Assembly (NCBI GenBank): GCA_030386875.1
Contig: CM059559.1
Coordinates: forward strand, 63,068,392 to 63,132,391
DNA: 64,000 nt
Reading direction: 5' to 3'
DNA from: Morinoia aosen
Lineage: Eukaryota > Arthropoda > Malacostraca > Amphipoda > Talitridae
Part shown: in pieces, positions 43,501 to 54,206 of the stretch
Layout of the letters: the number at the start of each line of letters is the position of its first letter
How positions within the stretch are numbered: the first letter of the stretch is position 1
The notes under the pieces: generated by a model
What the model saw: only the letters and a program-made list of their open reading frames with translations
Told to the model about the DNA's origin: nothing
The model's database searches: none
Made by a program: the position numbers and the translations under genes

Positions 43501-45300
43501 TCATTCGCTTCCGAGCCTCTTGCTCATCAGCGGCGTTTTTTTCTCTCTGCTTCCTTCTATTTTTTCAATGCTTCTCTCGCTGCACTCTCGAACTCCAAGG
43601 TTTTTTAAATATTGCTTCTTGCGCATGCTCTGGGCAACGACTTCCGTTATCAGACATTCTTTGTTGCTCACAATATTCATAATTACTTCTTTATTACTTA
43701 GGGCGCACACATAACCTTTTTCATGGAAAAGAACCTTTACTCCTTCAAACGTCGTGTAACTCTCTTTGAAGTAGTTGAAGTAGTTCCTAGTATTACATCG
43801 TAGTTGAATTGACAGTCTTTAATAATCAAAGCACTGATATTCAGTATTTTATTGTTAGGCAAGGTAATAGACAGGTCAACCTCTCCCGTATCTTTACTTT
43901 TTGAATTAAGGGGAACGTCTACACAGAATCCGAATAATTTTTCATTGCTTACTTCACAAGCTGTCAAATTTACAGAAGGATCTGAGCACCGTAAGTGGGG
44001 GACATAGGGTTCGGAAGGGGAGAGAGGTCCAATCAACAGCCAGCACCGACCAGCAAATGCATGTGCCACGCCCCTGAAAAAAATTGTTGTTTTTATTACT
44101 CTATTCACTATAGAAGTCTTTATTATGCAAGCTAACAAAGGTTCAAAACGTTCTGTGCTTTGTGAGGGGGAGGGGAAACGGGGAGAAGAGGGGTGGATTC
44201 GGATGCAGCTGCTAGCGCTGGACAGTCACCGCATTAGACACGAACCAGAAATACCTGGATATGGTTTTGTTAACCTATTCTATACAGGACTCCTTACTTA
44301 ACAATCAAGCAAAACTTCACAACATTCATTGCTCCTTGAGAGGGAGAAACGAAGGTGGGAAGGGGAGGAGTGCATCGAGGATCGCTTCGAGGAAGTCTCC
44401 GCAGTGTGAACTCCTAGAGCGGTGATACGTATCTGTGATACCAGTTCAATACGTGTCTGTGATACCTGTGGAACCAGTTCCTTCAAGGAACAACAAAAAA
44501 CTTGCAAGACAAGATTTTAGTATGTTCAAATAACTTTCAGAACGTCAACCGCATCAATTTTCCCAAGCCATATAGCTTGCACATAAAAAATAAAAAATTG
44601 TAGAAAACGCACTTCCTGAACAGTTGAAGGTAAAAAGTTTACAAGCTATCTCCTCCATAACTGATTATCGTAATGCAATGATTCAGATCTCATTGAATGC
44701 ACGAAAAGTGGCTGCATGGATGAACGGAGAATCAATTTAAAATTCATAGTAGTTTTTTAGAGACATTGAAAAATTTACGAAATAGTCAATGACATCAATT
44801 TTTTGAATTATATGCAAACTAAACTATCACGTTTTTCAAGTCCATTCTCCGTCCAGCTATGCAGCAACTTTTTTGCGCATTTAATGAGACTTAAATAGCT
44901 GCTCTACGAAAAAAAAGTTTTGGAGAAGATAACTTTTGAAAGTATCCTTTTTTCGCACATTTTTCCCCCTAATTCCAGTAGTTAATTCGAAAATGGAAAA
45001 AAGTCTGGGATACGCACCTATAGCCCTTTTCAAAAATACATACGTATGTCAAATTTCGTTGATGTAGTTCCCATACAACAAACGTGACAGTCATTTTTTT
45101 TATTCTTGGTAGACGTTCCCCTTAATACCTCTGATGCTCAAATTGCTAAGTTTCTATTCCTCGTTCAGTCACTTTGTGTTACAGTTATTAATTAGACACT
45201 TATCGATGCCACTGTCGATTAGAGCGCTTAAAAGATGCTCGTTGTTTTTCAAAATAATTGTAGGCATTTTGTTTCCTAATAGAAATGAAACTATCACCTT
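43501..45300 (-). pseudogene. Gypsy aspartic protease and charged linker, split by a TTAA element
   Basis: Minus strand: 45300-45126 contains ALIDSG with the active-site DSG near 45215; after the insertion, 43905-43737 continues VDLSITLPNNKI and CQFNYDVILGTT, the C-terminal ILG motif of retroviral-type proteases. 43710-43501 then encodes a Lys/Glu-rich linker. The protease would cut Gag-Pol. There are stops near 45180 and 45160. The frame is open across one TTAA. Confidence 0.82.
43910..45121. mobile_element. TTAA-flanked DNA transposon in protease
   Basis: A 13-bp perfect inverted end GGGGAACGTCTAC (43910) / GTAGACGTTCCCC (45121) with TTAA at 43906-43909 and 45122-45125. It is 1.2 kb without a transposase. 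Internal GGGGAGAGAGG and GGGAAACGGGGAG tracts lie near 44015-44185. Confidence 0.86.
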
Positions 45301-45654
45301 CCTCTCTTAGACGTCCCGCCGTCATTATCGTAGTTGCTAAACAAGCCTCAGATTTTTTCTGATATTATCCTATCTGCCAATTCATGTTCTTTCATCAAAG
45401 CGAATTTGTTTTTTGCAATGAAACAAAGGATCTACAAACTGGCTCAATTCCGCTTCAGTATTTGTATTCATTAGTGCCACAACATTTAGATTTACAAGGA
45501 TTTTGGGTGCACCCTAGCGCAAAACAGTCAAACACTACATTCCAACACTAGTCACACCGCTTTTGTCAGAATTCACGGTAAAAAATCATCCTTGTTGTTT
45601 TCAGGAGCATCAGCAAAGTGCGGCTAGCGCCTACCGTCGCCATCACCATTCCGG

Positions 45655-46110
45655 ATTAAATTTACCTTCCATTCACGAGCAAAATAATCATCTTTTCCGA
45701 ACACATAGAAGGTCCTACTTCCCCAGCTCAGTTTGCACTGACCACTTTGCTGGTATTATTCACGCGTCCTGGACTATGGTAAAAGGACCATAAGAGGGTT
45801 GTCTCGTTTTGGTTTCAAAATTATTTAGAGGTGGTTTCGAGTTCTCCAATCGAGCTTCGTTACACTCCAGTGAACCTAATGCTCTTTCGCCCACAAAACC
45901 ACTGGGTCTAGGATTCATAGGATTCCTAAACCAAGGAGTGGGAAACACACTTCGCCACGAGAAAGGGCGATTACGGTGCTGCGAGGTGTAAAAAAGCTCT
46001 TCAAAAAGGTTCCTGCACGTCACTATCTGTCTCGTTAGGCACGTCCACTAAAATGTCTCTGGCCGAGTAATGTGCACTAGTATAAGCCTTCGCTCTAATA
46101 GGCTTCCTCT
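45655..46110 (-). pseudogene. Gag C-terminal region with an altered zinc knuckle
   Basis: Minus strand: 46110-45762 encodes Pro/Asn/Arg-rich Gag tail (for example PWFRNPMNPRPSGF), ending at a stop near 45760. In the next frame, 45710-45669 reads FYVFGKDDYFAREW. This is the gypsy nucleocapsid knuckle pattern with spacing 1-4-9-14 exact, but the four positions that bind zinc (C, C, H, C in the family) are F, F, Y, W. The other residues look typical. Confidence 0.65.
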
Positions 46111-47073
46111 AAAGGCCCTATTACTTTGCCACTTTGCATACACTTTGCCTCGACTACGGCAACTGAAATGACGCAACTTGTGGGTGCGCTATCAGACAAG
46201 GCAACGTTGCCAATTGCAGAGGTAGGTTGTCGCTCGCAGTGACTGCGGCATGTGACTTCTTCATTTCATCATTAAATGAAACGCATTAAGAACGTATACA
46301 AAACTTAGATCCTGTTTTACGGTTTTAAAAGTCCTTGCATTATTAATTGTCTTTATTCTCTAAAAATGGATGAGATTGAAGGGTCATACAACTATTGATT
46401 CAATATAATTCTTTTGATGTATTTTTGACTTATAGAAAAATAATATTGAATTTGTAAGAATCAATATGAAATGCACTGTTAAAAACATCATAATATTGTA
46501 ATAAATTTTTAACATCTTTTTTACAGCTTATACTTGCATATCAATACAATAATTTGTGTTTTTATACCGCACAGAATTAAACAAAAGAAACAGTAAATTA
46601 CTTAATTTAGTACATTCATTTGCTATATTGATATAGTTAAGTTCAAGTCTAAAAAACATATGAATTGGTTTAATCATTAGAAGCTGAATAAAGTATTGCT
46701 TATTTTCTACCCGCTACGTATGATAGAAAATTAAAATGAATACACATTTAGTTACCTGACTTCATAAAGTCAATCTTTTTTTTCCTGTCACTTTTGTGGC
46801 AGTTAGTAATGTTTTTCTATTATTTTATGGCTTTAATAGTTATATCATATTCAGCCAAACGTTTAAACTTATAAACCTATGGTTTCTTTTTTTCAATTTC
46901 TGACTACTTTATTTATCATAAAATACTACCTGATAAACATTCTAATGTATGGAAAAGGGACAGCATTTGAAAATGAAACGTCACGAATGTATGGTAAATG
47001 GTAATATTTCGCTTTATTTTGTACAGAAATTCCGACAAGTAGGTGCCTAAAATGATACTTAATTGCTTACATA
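46111..47073. other. No gene seen
   Basis: AT-rich sequence that interrupts the gypsy Gag, with a GC-richer 46110-46260 edge. Origin unclear; likely another insertion. Confidence 0.5.
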
Positions 47074-48268
47074 GAGGCCCGAATACACGAACGCTCATCA
47101 CCGTCACCGATCCTTATGAGAGTCGCTTAGCCCCACCCACTGCAAGCCAAAATGACCCTAATTTCGTGAGCGGCACCGATCCTTATGACCGTCACCGGCA
47201 TATAGCAAGTTAGATATTTTCCCTCATGAGCGTCAGTGACAATGAACGGTGACGGTGAAGAGCGCGCGTGTATAAGCTCGGCAGCGATGATCCAGACGTT
47301 GCGAAGGGAGATTGTGACAATGCCGCACCCCCGGTGGTCACGTCATGTGTTTTCCATCTTGACTAATAATTAAAAGCAGTTTCCATGCTTATGGAATACA
47401 AAGCTGGATTCATATGTAAATAGATTGGTAAAAGAAAATTTCTACCTACAGATAGAGAAACAACTACCTAACTCTTCGAATATCAATATTGAAAAGAAAA
47501 ATACAGACATTGGGGGCACAATATCGAAAAGAATCTTCTGTAATGATACAATCTGCAATATCCGATACAGGAACTGAGGAAAATTAGGCACACAACCTTT
47601 GATGTCCGCGCTGAGATTTTTAAAGGATATTTGCGATACAGTTTAGCACATGATAACGTACGGAGTTGGTAGTATTTAAATACTTTTGTAGGTTTAAAAA
47701 AATATTTGGAAAACTTCTGTCATTTTTCATTGAATATAGTATTTAAATATTTTTAAAGAAGTTAAGTGTATGTTTTATAACTTAATTAAATAAAATCAGA
47801 ACAAAATCCGCAAAAAAACATGTTAATCGGCCAAAATGATAATATATCTTACACGAATTAGCAACAGAACCAAACTCATTACAACGTGCATTGAAAGTAT
47901 TATAGGTGTATTGACAGACACCCTTTAAATATGATGAAGTAATATATTTTACGATGTATGAGACAAGTTTTTGAAATGTATTTAAATACTTTTCAGAGCA
48001 TTTAGTATTTCAATACTTGTTTCAAAATGTATTTGTATAAATATTTAGTATTGGTATACTTTCAATACTTTTTAGGCAAGTATTTAGTATTTAAACACAT
48101 TTAAAATAATTTACGCCCGTCTTTGATCACCTATCAGTCGCTGTGATCGAGCCCTTCCGTGTATAAGCTCAGCAGGGATCGTTCACGCTCAGTGCTTGCT
48201 GTGGGCGGGGCTTAACGCCACTCATGATGATCGGTGTCGGTGAAAAAAGCGTGCGTGTATTTTGGCCT
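47074..48268. mobile_element. DNA transposon with about 70-bp inverted ends, non-autonomous
   Basis: The left end (GAGGCCCGAATACACGAACG.., with CACCGATCCTTATGAG and CCCCACCCAC) matches the reverse complement of the right end (AAGGCCAAAATACACGCACG.., CACCGATCATCATGAG, CCCCGCCCAC). Between them lie many TATTTAAATAC/AGTATTT words. Target duplication is uncertain. No transposase. It sits in the gypsy Gag. Confidence 0.7.
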
Positions 48269-48308
48269 TAATACTTAATAGCATTCCATATTATAGGACA
48301 TTTATTAA

Positions 48309-48528
48309 CACTTTCACTGCGACGTGCGCCACCGGTGGTACACGGAGGTAATTTTCATAATGCTGCTGACCAACCAGTAGTCGCAAACTCACTTTTTATA
48401 AATATTTAATCAAAGTTAAATACAGGCACGATCAAGTTCATGTTCGGTATTTTCAAAATAGTTTACCACAATTGATTAAAATTTGAGTTTGGTGTTGAAC
48501 TTAATACCTAGTGGCCGCAGTCAAAGTG
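48309..48528. mobile_element. piggyBac-like MITE, 220 bp
   Basis: Ends CACTTTCACTGCG (48309) and CGCAGTCAAAGTG (48528) are inverted with one mismatch and flanked by TTAA (48305-48308, 48529-48532). TTAA followed by CACTTT.ACTGCG is a common piggyBac end. There is no coding. Confidence 0.8.
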
Positions 48529-48949
48529 TTAAATACTTCGAAGACCTATTGAATGGCGGAGGGAGTTTATTCTGGCTCAGTGGGAGGCGGTGTCGCAACC
48601 CTGCTTACTCTACGACGGTGAGTCGAGCACTGCTCCGTCGCTCTGAGGTGCATGAGGTTTCTGAACAAGCGCGGAAACTAGAACTCGACCAGCGACCGCA
48701 GTCAGTCGCTCCCAAAAGCACCCGTCGCTGCTTCCAGGAGCAATAATTGCTTTGTGTAGTAGGGCCATAAGGATTATTCCGGACTGCTGCAACAATCCAG
48801 GATAGTAACTCTTCAAAGGTCAGGAAAGGTAGAGAAAAAATATTTTGAAAAATTTTCGTCGAGCAAGGGGTCTAATACTGTCGTGGCTAAACTTTCAAGT
48901 CCCGATGAACTTTGTCAACTCGTTCGAGTTCGCATCAGCGGCCACTTAA

Positions 48950-49576
48950 GGATGCCTTCGGAACGCAATCTCCGAACTTATTAACAAATGCTTGACCAAC
49001 TTCCTAATTTTGGCCGACACCGTCACGAGCTGCGCTGCTAAATGCTCATTCCGTATGAAACGCAACTGATTTAAATCAAAGTCTAGTACATGTATCGATT
49101 TTTCATCCTTAGATATATATATATATATATATATAGTATATCATCGAGGATACGCACGACCTCATCAAACGTATAGATTAGATCTTGATTTACTAGCTTG
49201 GTTACAACGGAGTTAAAACCTCTAACTTTTTGATGTACTGGTCGTGCCAATAGCTATTTTTTTGCATCATCTGCATTTACATCGGATAGTAACGTCATAT
49301 ACGCTGCAAGGTTCGAGATGTGCGTGCGAAACGTATTGGTCTCACAAAACTCAGGGTCCTCTACTAGCTTGCGGCCCCTGAAAAGCGGTAATTCAGCATA
49401 GGACAGGATGGTATTCGCTCTAGGACTTGCGGCCGCTAATATTATTCTCTGGCTAACGTGCTTCCGGCAGTAGTCATTGTTTTTACGCTAGGTGTACTAG
49501 TGAACGTGACTCTCTGTGCTGTCATGGCACTAGGCCCAGCTGAGCAAGGGGCCGCAGGTTCAGTTATAGCTGTCAT
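48950..49576 (-). pseudogene. Gypsy Gag, N-terminal and capsid region
   Basis: An ATG at 49576 (minus) starts a Thr/Ser/Pro/Ala-rich leader to a stop near 49443. The next frame gives YAELPLFRGRKLVEDPEF, TFRTHISNLAAYM and DLIYTFDEVVRILDDI, the F-x-G-x..W/E-D-type opening of a gypsy capsid. A (TA)n run at 49113-49135 has expanded inside it. 49080-48950 continues with LRFIRNEHLAAQLVTVSAKI. Gag forms the particle; several frame changes show decay. Confidence 0.7.
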
Positions 49577-50464
49577 CGTATTAACCCTATCACTGTTGGC
49601 TGAAACTTTCAAAAGCACTCAAGTTTCTCAGTTTACAAAACAATTATTTGTAACATGGCTGCATCCAAATTTTTGTTTTCATTTCATTGCTTGACACATT
49701 CATGTTTGGTGAAAGTTTTACTTGTGAATAGCACACACAGCAGGTTTAAGTTCTTTTATTTTATTGCGCTAGGCAAACAAATGAAGATGAGCGAAGGCTA
49801 AGAAAATCAGGCACAGGAATGATACAACTCTCTAGTGAGAGTAGGTTTTGAGGTTGCGCAGTTTGTTGCGCTAATTCGAAGATATAAGCGCTCTCGCGCT
49901 CTTATCTCCTTCGGCCTGCAAGGGTTGGAAAGAGGACTTCCTGGAGTCCTGACTCTGGTCTCGAGCAAAGGTAGGAGAGAGGTGCAAGGTTTACTGCACG
50001 AGGAGAGAGAGAGAGAGTGAAATTGAAATAATTAATTTGCGAAAGTTAATTGGATGAAGGTGAATAGCTCTTTCAATGAAAATAATTACAAAAATCTAAC
50101 ACAAGCCCTCTTACCCTCTTAACGTTCGATGTTCGGTGCAAAATGGGAGTGCTACGTGGCAAAAGAACGAAGTTGCTGGAACATAGGAAGGTGCTTTGAC
50201 AGTGAAGTGCAGTTATACTGTCAAATAAGGTTTAGGAGTAAAAATAGGGTAACAAGTGAGTTTGAGCATATAACTCATTGTGATTCAAAAATTAATTTAA
50301 TATGATAGTCGGTCGAAACTCACCAGAGGAATTTATCCTCAGTGAGGTTTCTCCTCTTTCAGTGGCAAGTTAGGTGCAAGGCTAACACAGAGCAATAGAA
50401 CACAGACGATAATAAAGAAGGCCTTAATAATACCTTAGAGTAATTAAAACTACCTAGGTTATGG

Positions 50465-51206
50465 GTCGCCTCTCAAGGAGGACGACACCCGGGTAAGTGA
50501 AGCGACGCCTCTCAAGGAGGACGAGAAAAGGTAAGTTAAGCGTCGCCTCTCAAGGAGGACGACGACGAAGGTAAGTTCAGCGTCATCTCTCAAGGAGGAC
50601 GACGACGATGGTAAGTTAAGCGTCGCCTCTCAAGGAGGAAAACAAGAGGAAAGTTAAGCGTCGCCTCTCAAGGAGGACGACGACGAAGGTAAGTTAAGCG
50701 TCATCTCTCAAGGAGGACGACGACGAAGGTAAGTTAAGCGTCATCTCTCAAGGAGGACGACGACGAAGGTAAGTTAAGCGTCGCCTCTCAAGGAGGACAA
50801 CAAGAGGAAAGTTAAGCGTCGCCTCTCAAGGAGGACGACGACGAAGGTAAGTTAAGCGTCATCTCTCAAGGAGGACGACGACGAAGGTAAGTTAAGCGTC
50901 ATCTCTCAAGGAGGACGACGACGAAGGTAAGTTAAGCGTCGCCTCTCAAGGAGGACAACAAGAGGTAAGTTAAGCGTCGCCTCTCAAGGAGGACGACAAA
51001 AGGTAAGTTAAGCGTCGCCTCTCAAGGAGGACGACATAAGGTAAGTTAAGCGTCGCCTCTCAAAGAGGACGACAAAAGGTAAGTTAAGCGTCGCTTCTCA
51101 AGGAGGACGACAAAAGGCAAGTTAAGCGTCGCTTCTCAAGGAGGACGACATAAGGCAAGTTAAGCGTCGCCTCTCTAGGAGTACGACAACGAAGGTAAAT
51201 TAATAA
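50465..51206 (+). repeat. Minisatellite of 19 units, 38-40 bp each
   Basis: Consensus: TCGCCTCTCAAGGAGGACGA, then CGACGAAGGTAAGTTAAGCG. Fourteen of 19 units contain GGTAAGT. A four-unit block of 158 bp is itself repeated (50661-50818 and 50819-50976). Later units drift: CAAAGAGG, GGCAAGT, GGTAAAT. Stops in the frames argue against coding. Confidence 0.93.
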
Positions 51207-51254
51207 TTGCTATGTTTAAACATCAATAATTAGGGACACCCTAATGGAAAAAGG

Positions 51255-51802
51255 GTAAATCTGAAGGACATGACAGTTGTCGATTTTGCAAATTGTAATG
51301 CGTAAACATGGTTAATGACACCAAAATAAACAAGTTTTCTTTTATGCACTTTTCGTCTCAAGTTAGTATTTTATTAGTTATAGCGGTAAATGACTTACCG
51401 CAACTCCAGTCTTTGAAGCGGAAAGAAATTCTTTGATCGAGTTGTATGGCAATACTGCAATGGCGTCTCGCTTCCAGCGCTCTGTCTTGAAAGACGAAAC
51501 CAAACCTACCGCCATACCTCGTTAAATACTCATTTGACGAAAAAAGTGTATAGAAGAAAAGTTGTTTATTTCGATGTTATTACCATGTTTCAAGCAACAA
51601 AAATTCGAAAATCGATGAGTAGCTGTTTATTCGAGCGCATTCGTCATCAATGACGAAACTAAACTTACCGCTATAAATCGTAAAATACTCATTTGAGACG
51701 AAAAGTGCATAGAAGAAAACTTGTTTATTTTGATTCAATTAATTAGGTTCAGGCACCAAAAAGTGGAAAATCGACAACTGTCAAGTCCTTCAGATTTACC
51801 GG
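51255..51802. repeat. Foldback structure next to the minisatellite
   Basis: GGTAAATCTGAAGGACATGA.. at about 51255 is matched in reverse complement near 51802 (..TCAAGTCCTTCAGATTTACC), and inner blocks (AAACAAGTTTTCTT.TATGCAC and TTTATAGCGGTAA-type) pair as well. A third partial copy lies at about 51475-51590. Possibly a MITE. Confidence 0.78.
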
Positions 51803-53345
51803 AAAAAGTAACACGGAAGATGTAAGAGCAAATTAGAGGAGAAGGGAGAGGACAGCACAAGAGGAACAGAAATGTTTGCCCTCTTGCTCAACCACGGGCC
51901 TTGGTGGCAGCCCCGACAGAACTTCTCAGCACTCGTCCGTTTGCACGTATCTTCGGCAGGCACAAGTGACACTGGGTGATTTTCAGTAGCGATAGTCAAG
52001 ACGATAAAGGTAATAATAGCAGTAATGATAGTAGTAGCAATCGTAATAATCTTAAAATTAGGGACCAGTTCACGATCTCACCTCCGTTCATGTTCCAAAC
52101 CTCAAGTGTGTGGTGAAACGAGGTCTAGGCTGCTATGTTACGGAGGTGAGGGCACTGTATTTTTTATATACTCCTAAATATCTTCATATGGCATCGAAAT
52201 TGTTTGTTTCGGCAAACCTAAGCGCATTTGCAAGCACATGAGAAAGTTTCATGTAGCACAAAGTTGAAAAAAAGTATAAAATGGGATTTGAAGAAATTTG
52301 CATCTAAATCGCTAATTTGTGCCTACAATGTTAGCTCGAGACGTACATATGAGATAACCTTCAAGGGCTTTTCCTCCGATATTATTTTAACGAATAGTCT
52401 GCGTAAATTTTCCTTTGCAGAGCTGAAATAATAAAATTTCGATATAATTTATTATAATTAAATTATCACCAAATCGTGAGTTAATTAAAGGCGTTACAAA
52501 CAAGAATTTAAACGGTACCATGTTTTGCTTTATTTCCAAACCGATTATTATATCGAACTAGGTTTATGTGATAAATAATTTGTACCACTGCATTATATTA
52601 TTTTGAAAAAATCAGCCGTGCAGCATGCTAGATCTAATGCAAGTCACATGTTACTTTATCACTCGCAAGGCAAGTTGTTGAAGTCTCTCAATAAGATCTC
52701 TTTCATCGAAGTTATTACGCTTGAATGTATGTACGGATAAAACTGTGATTATCTTGTTAGTTGGTTGCTAGGTTGGTTGTAGCTGACCATGCTGTACTTG
52801 CGTTAACAACATACTTTCGTAGGGCTGAATTTAGTAGTAAAGTAGGGTCAAATTTCAAATCACCACACCTGTATGGTGAATATAACTACTCATATTACGG
52901 CGAATAATTTCAAGTTTTTACCTAATAATTTGAGTAACTCACGCGTGATCTCACCCGTATGAAATTCTGATAGTCTCGTTGAATTCCGTGGCTTGTTTCT
53001 TCAATTTATTGGCTGTTAATGTATATCATGTGCTTTCAGCAATACTGTAATATAAGGCAAAATCTGGGCACTGACACACGGCCCCGATCAGTCTTTGCCG
53101 TTGTTGAACGAATGTACTCACTATCAGAGTCAGAATCCGACGTAGAATGATACAAATATTACCTTACTGCTTAATTTAAAAAATTCCTAAACAACGAAAC
53201 TTCAAAGAATAGCTTCATAAAACACAAAATAGAAATAAAATACAATTCTACTTTCATTTCCCTCCCTAAGGAACTGTAAAAAAACTGCACTTACTTTTCA
53301 GTTCAGCGAAGCGTTCTAAGCTCTAAACTTACGAATGAATCAACA

Positions 53346-53977
53346 CACTCTGTTAACTTGTGTAAATGAATCTATCTTGACTGAGAGCTTGCAACTCACA
53401 GGTTGACACTGAGCGCAGTACTGCTGCGGAGCGGGCCGACCGCCTTACTCAGTGCATTTAAAAAAACTACTGACGAAAAATGACTGCCATGTGATGCGTG
53501 CGTAACTTCGGATCGGAATTGTTGTTCAAGTTTCACTATAGACGCCCGCTGCCGTCGTTCCCACACTTTAGACGGATACTGTTGTTCACACTGTAGACGG
53601 ACACTATTGTTCACACTGACGCTGTTCTTCTTCGTATGTTCTTCATGTAACAATCTCTATGTCGTCGCCGGCATCGAAAACGGCGATGCGCGTACGGAAA
53701 ATATCTCCCTCCAAGAACGCGAGGTGGAACGTGGCAGGATTTCTTCGAAGTTGTTCGTAGGAAACTCTGGCGACGAACCTAATGATGTTGCTGGGGCTCT
53801 CCCTTAATTCTCCGCTGGGTATTTTTTTCTTTGTTGTCATTATCTTCTGCTGGGACGTCACAATACTCATTTTCACTAAATGCTCTTCAACAAGATGTTC
53901 TTCACAAAATCTTCTTACTTCTTGATTATATCTTCTTATTGTCTTATGTGCACTTCAGTAACCGCTTACTGGCCCCG
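53346..53977 (-). other. Gypsy 5' leader
   Basis: Lies between the 5' LTR and the repeat that interrupts Gag. It holds short direct repeats (GTGTGAACAAC/GTCCGTCTA, 53565-53620). An 85-codon minus-strand frame at 53653-53396 has no recognisable domain. Confidence 0.5.
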
Positions 53978-54206
53978 TGTATACGAGTATGTAGCCGGTA
54001 AATGGCGGCCGTGGGTTGCATAGAAAGGGTTGATGCAAATGTTTGTCCGTAGAGACAGACTTTATTGAGAGACGGGCTTGGCAGACAGAGCTGGTGCGGT
54101 CAGAAGGAGGTGAGACGTTAAAATGCGCCCCTGAGAACGCGGCACCCATTTTTAACGGCCCACAAAACAGGTAAATGGGACAAATGCACATACGAATGCT
54201 CTGACA
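53978..54206 (-). repeat. 5' LTR of the gypsy element
   Basis: On the minus strand it runs TGTCAGAGC...GTATACA. TTTATTG at about 54060 reads CAATAAA in the transcribed sense. Immediately inside is CGGGGCCAGTAAGCGG, possibly the decayed primer site, related to the one at 10080-10097. No target duplication survives. Confidence 0.7.

Larger units (their letters stand above)
49723..52168. mobile_element. Insertion of unknown class carrying a minisatellite and a foldback
   Basis: TACT stands on both sides (49719-49722 and 52169-52172) while the sister copy at 60.2-61.5 kb has a single one, so the borders are exact. It begins TGTGAATAGCACACACAGCAGG and ends TTTTTTATA; the ends are not inverted repeats. 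On the minus strand the left end reads AATAAAATAAAA..CTATTCACA, LTR-like. No protein domain is recognised. Confidence 0.72.
49599..53345 (+). repeat. Dispersed repeat, left copy, split by a 2.4-kb insertion
   Basis: 49599-49722 plus 52169-53345 match the reverse complement of 60190-61493 over about 1.3 kb. It lies just upstream of the Gag start, so it separates the gypsy leader (53346-53977) from Gag. I find no inverted ends and no protein, so the class is unknown. Confidence 0.8.
32495..54206 (-). mobile_element. Old Ty3/gypsy LTR retrotransposon, minus strand, opened by many insertions
   Basis: LTRs at 53978-54206 (5') and 32495-32717 (3') bracket, in minus-strand order: leader, Gag (49576-48950), Gag end and knuckle (46110-45655), protease (45300-43737), RT and RNase H (42921-41601 and 37440-37103), integrase (37043-34690), a small membrane ORF (34191-33907) and a purine tract. 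Later insertions: the 49.6-53.3 kb repeat with its own passenger, DNA elements at 47.1 and 48.3 kb, TTAA elements at 43.9 and 35.4 kb, and a LINE at 37.4-41.6 kb with a further element inside. Native length without these is roughly 8 kb. Confidence 0.8.

Noticed and set aside
49458-49694. Hydrophobic + strand frame resembling a membrane protein
   Set aside because: It is the antisense of the gypsy Gag start, which has recognisable capsid motifs.
50465-51206. The regular 38-40 bp array resembles a CRISPR array, and AAGGAGG looks like ribosome-binding sites
   Set aside because: Units are head-to-tail repeats with no unique spacers, and the context is eukaryotic, so neither reading applies.
52228-52431. 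67-codon frame shared with 61112-61315
   Set aside because: Both copies belong to one repeat, the frame has no ATG start, and most differences change the amino acid, so no selection is evident.
53396-53653. 85-codon frame as Gag leader protein
   Set aside because: It lies on the far side of a repeat from the Gag start, has no motif, and is not needed to explain the element.
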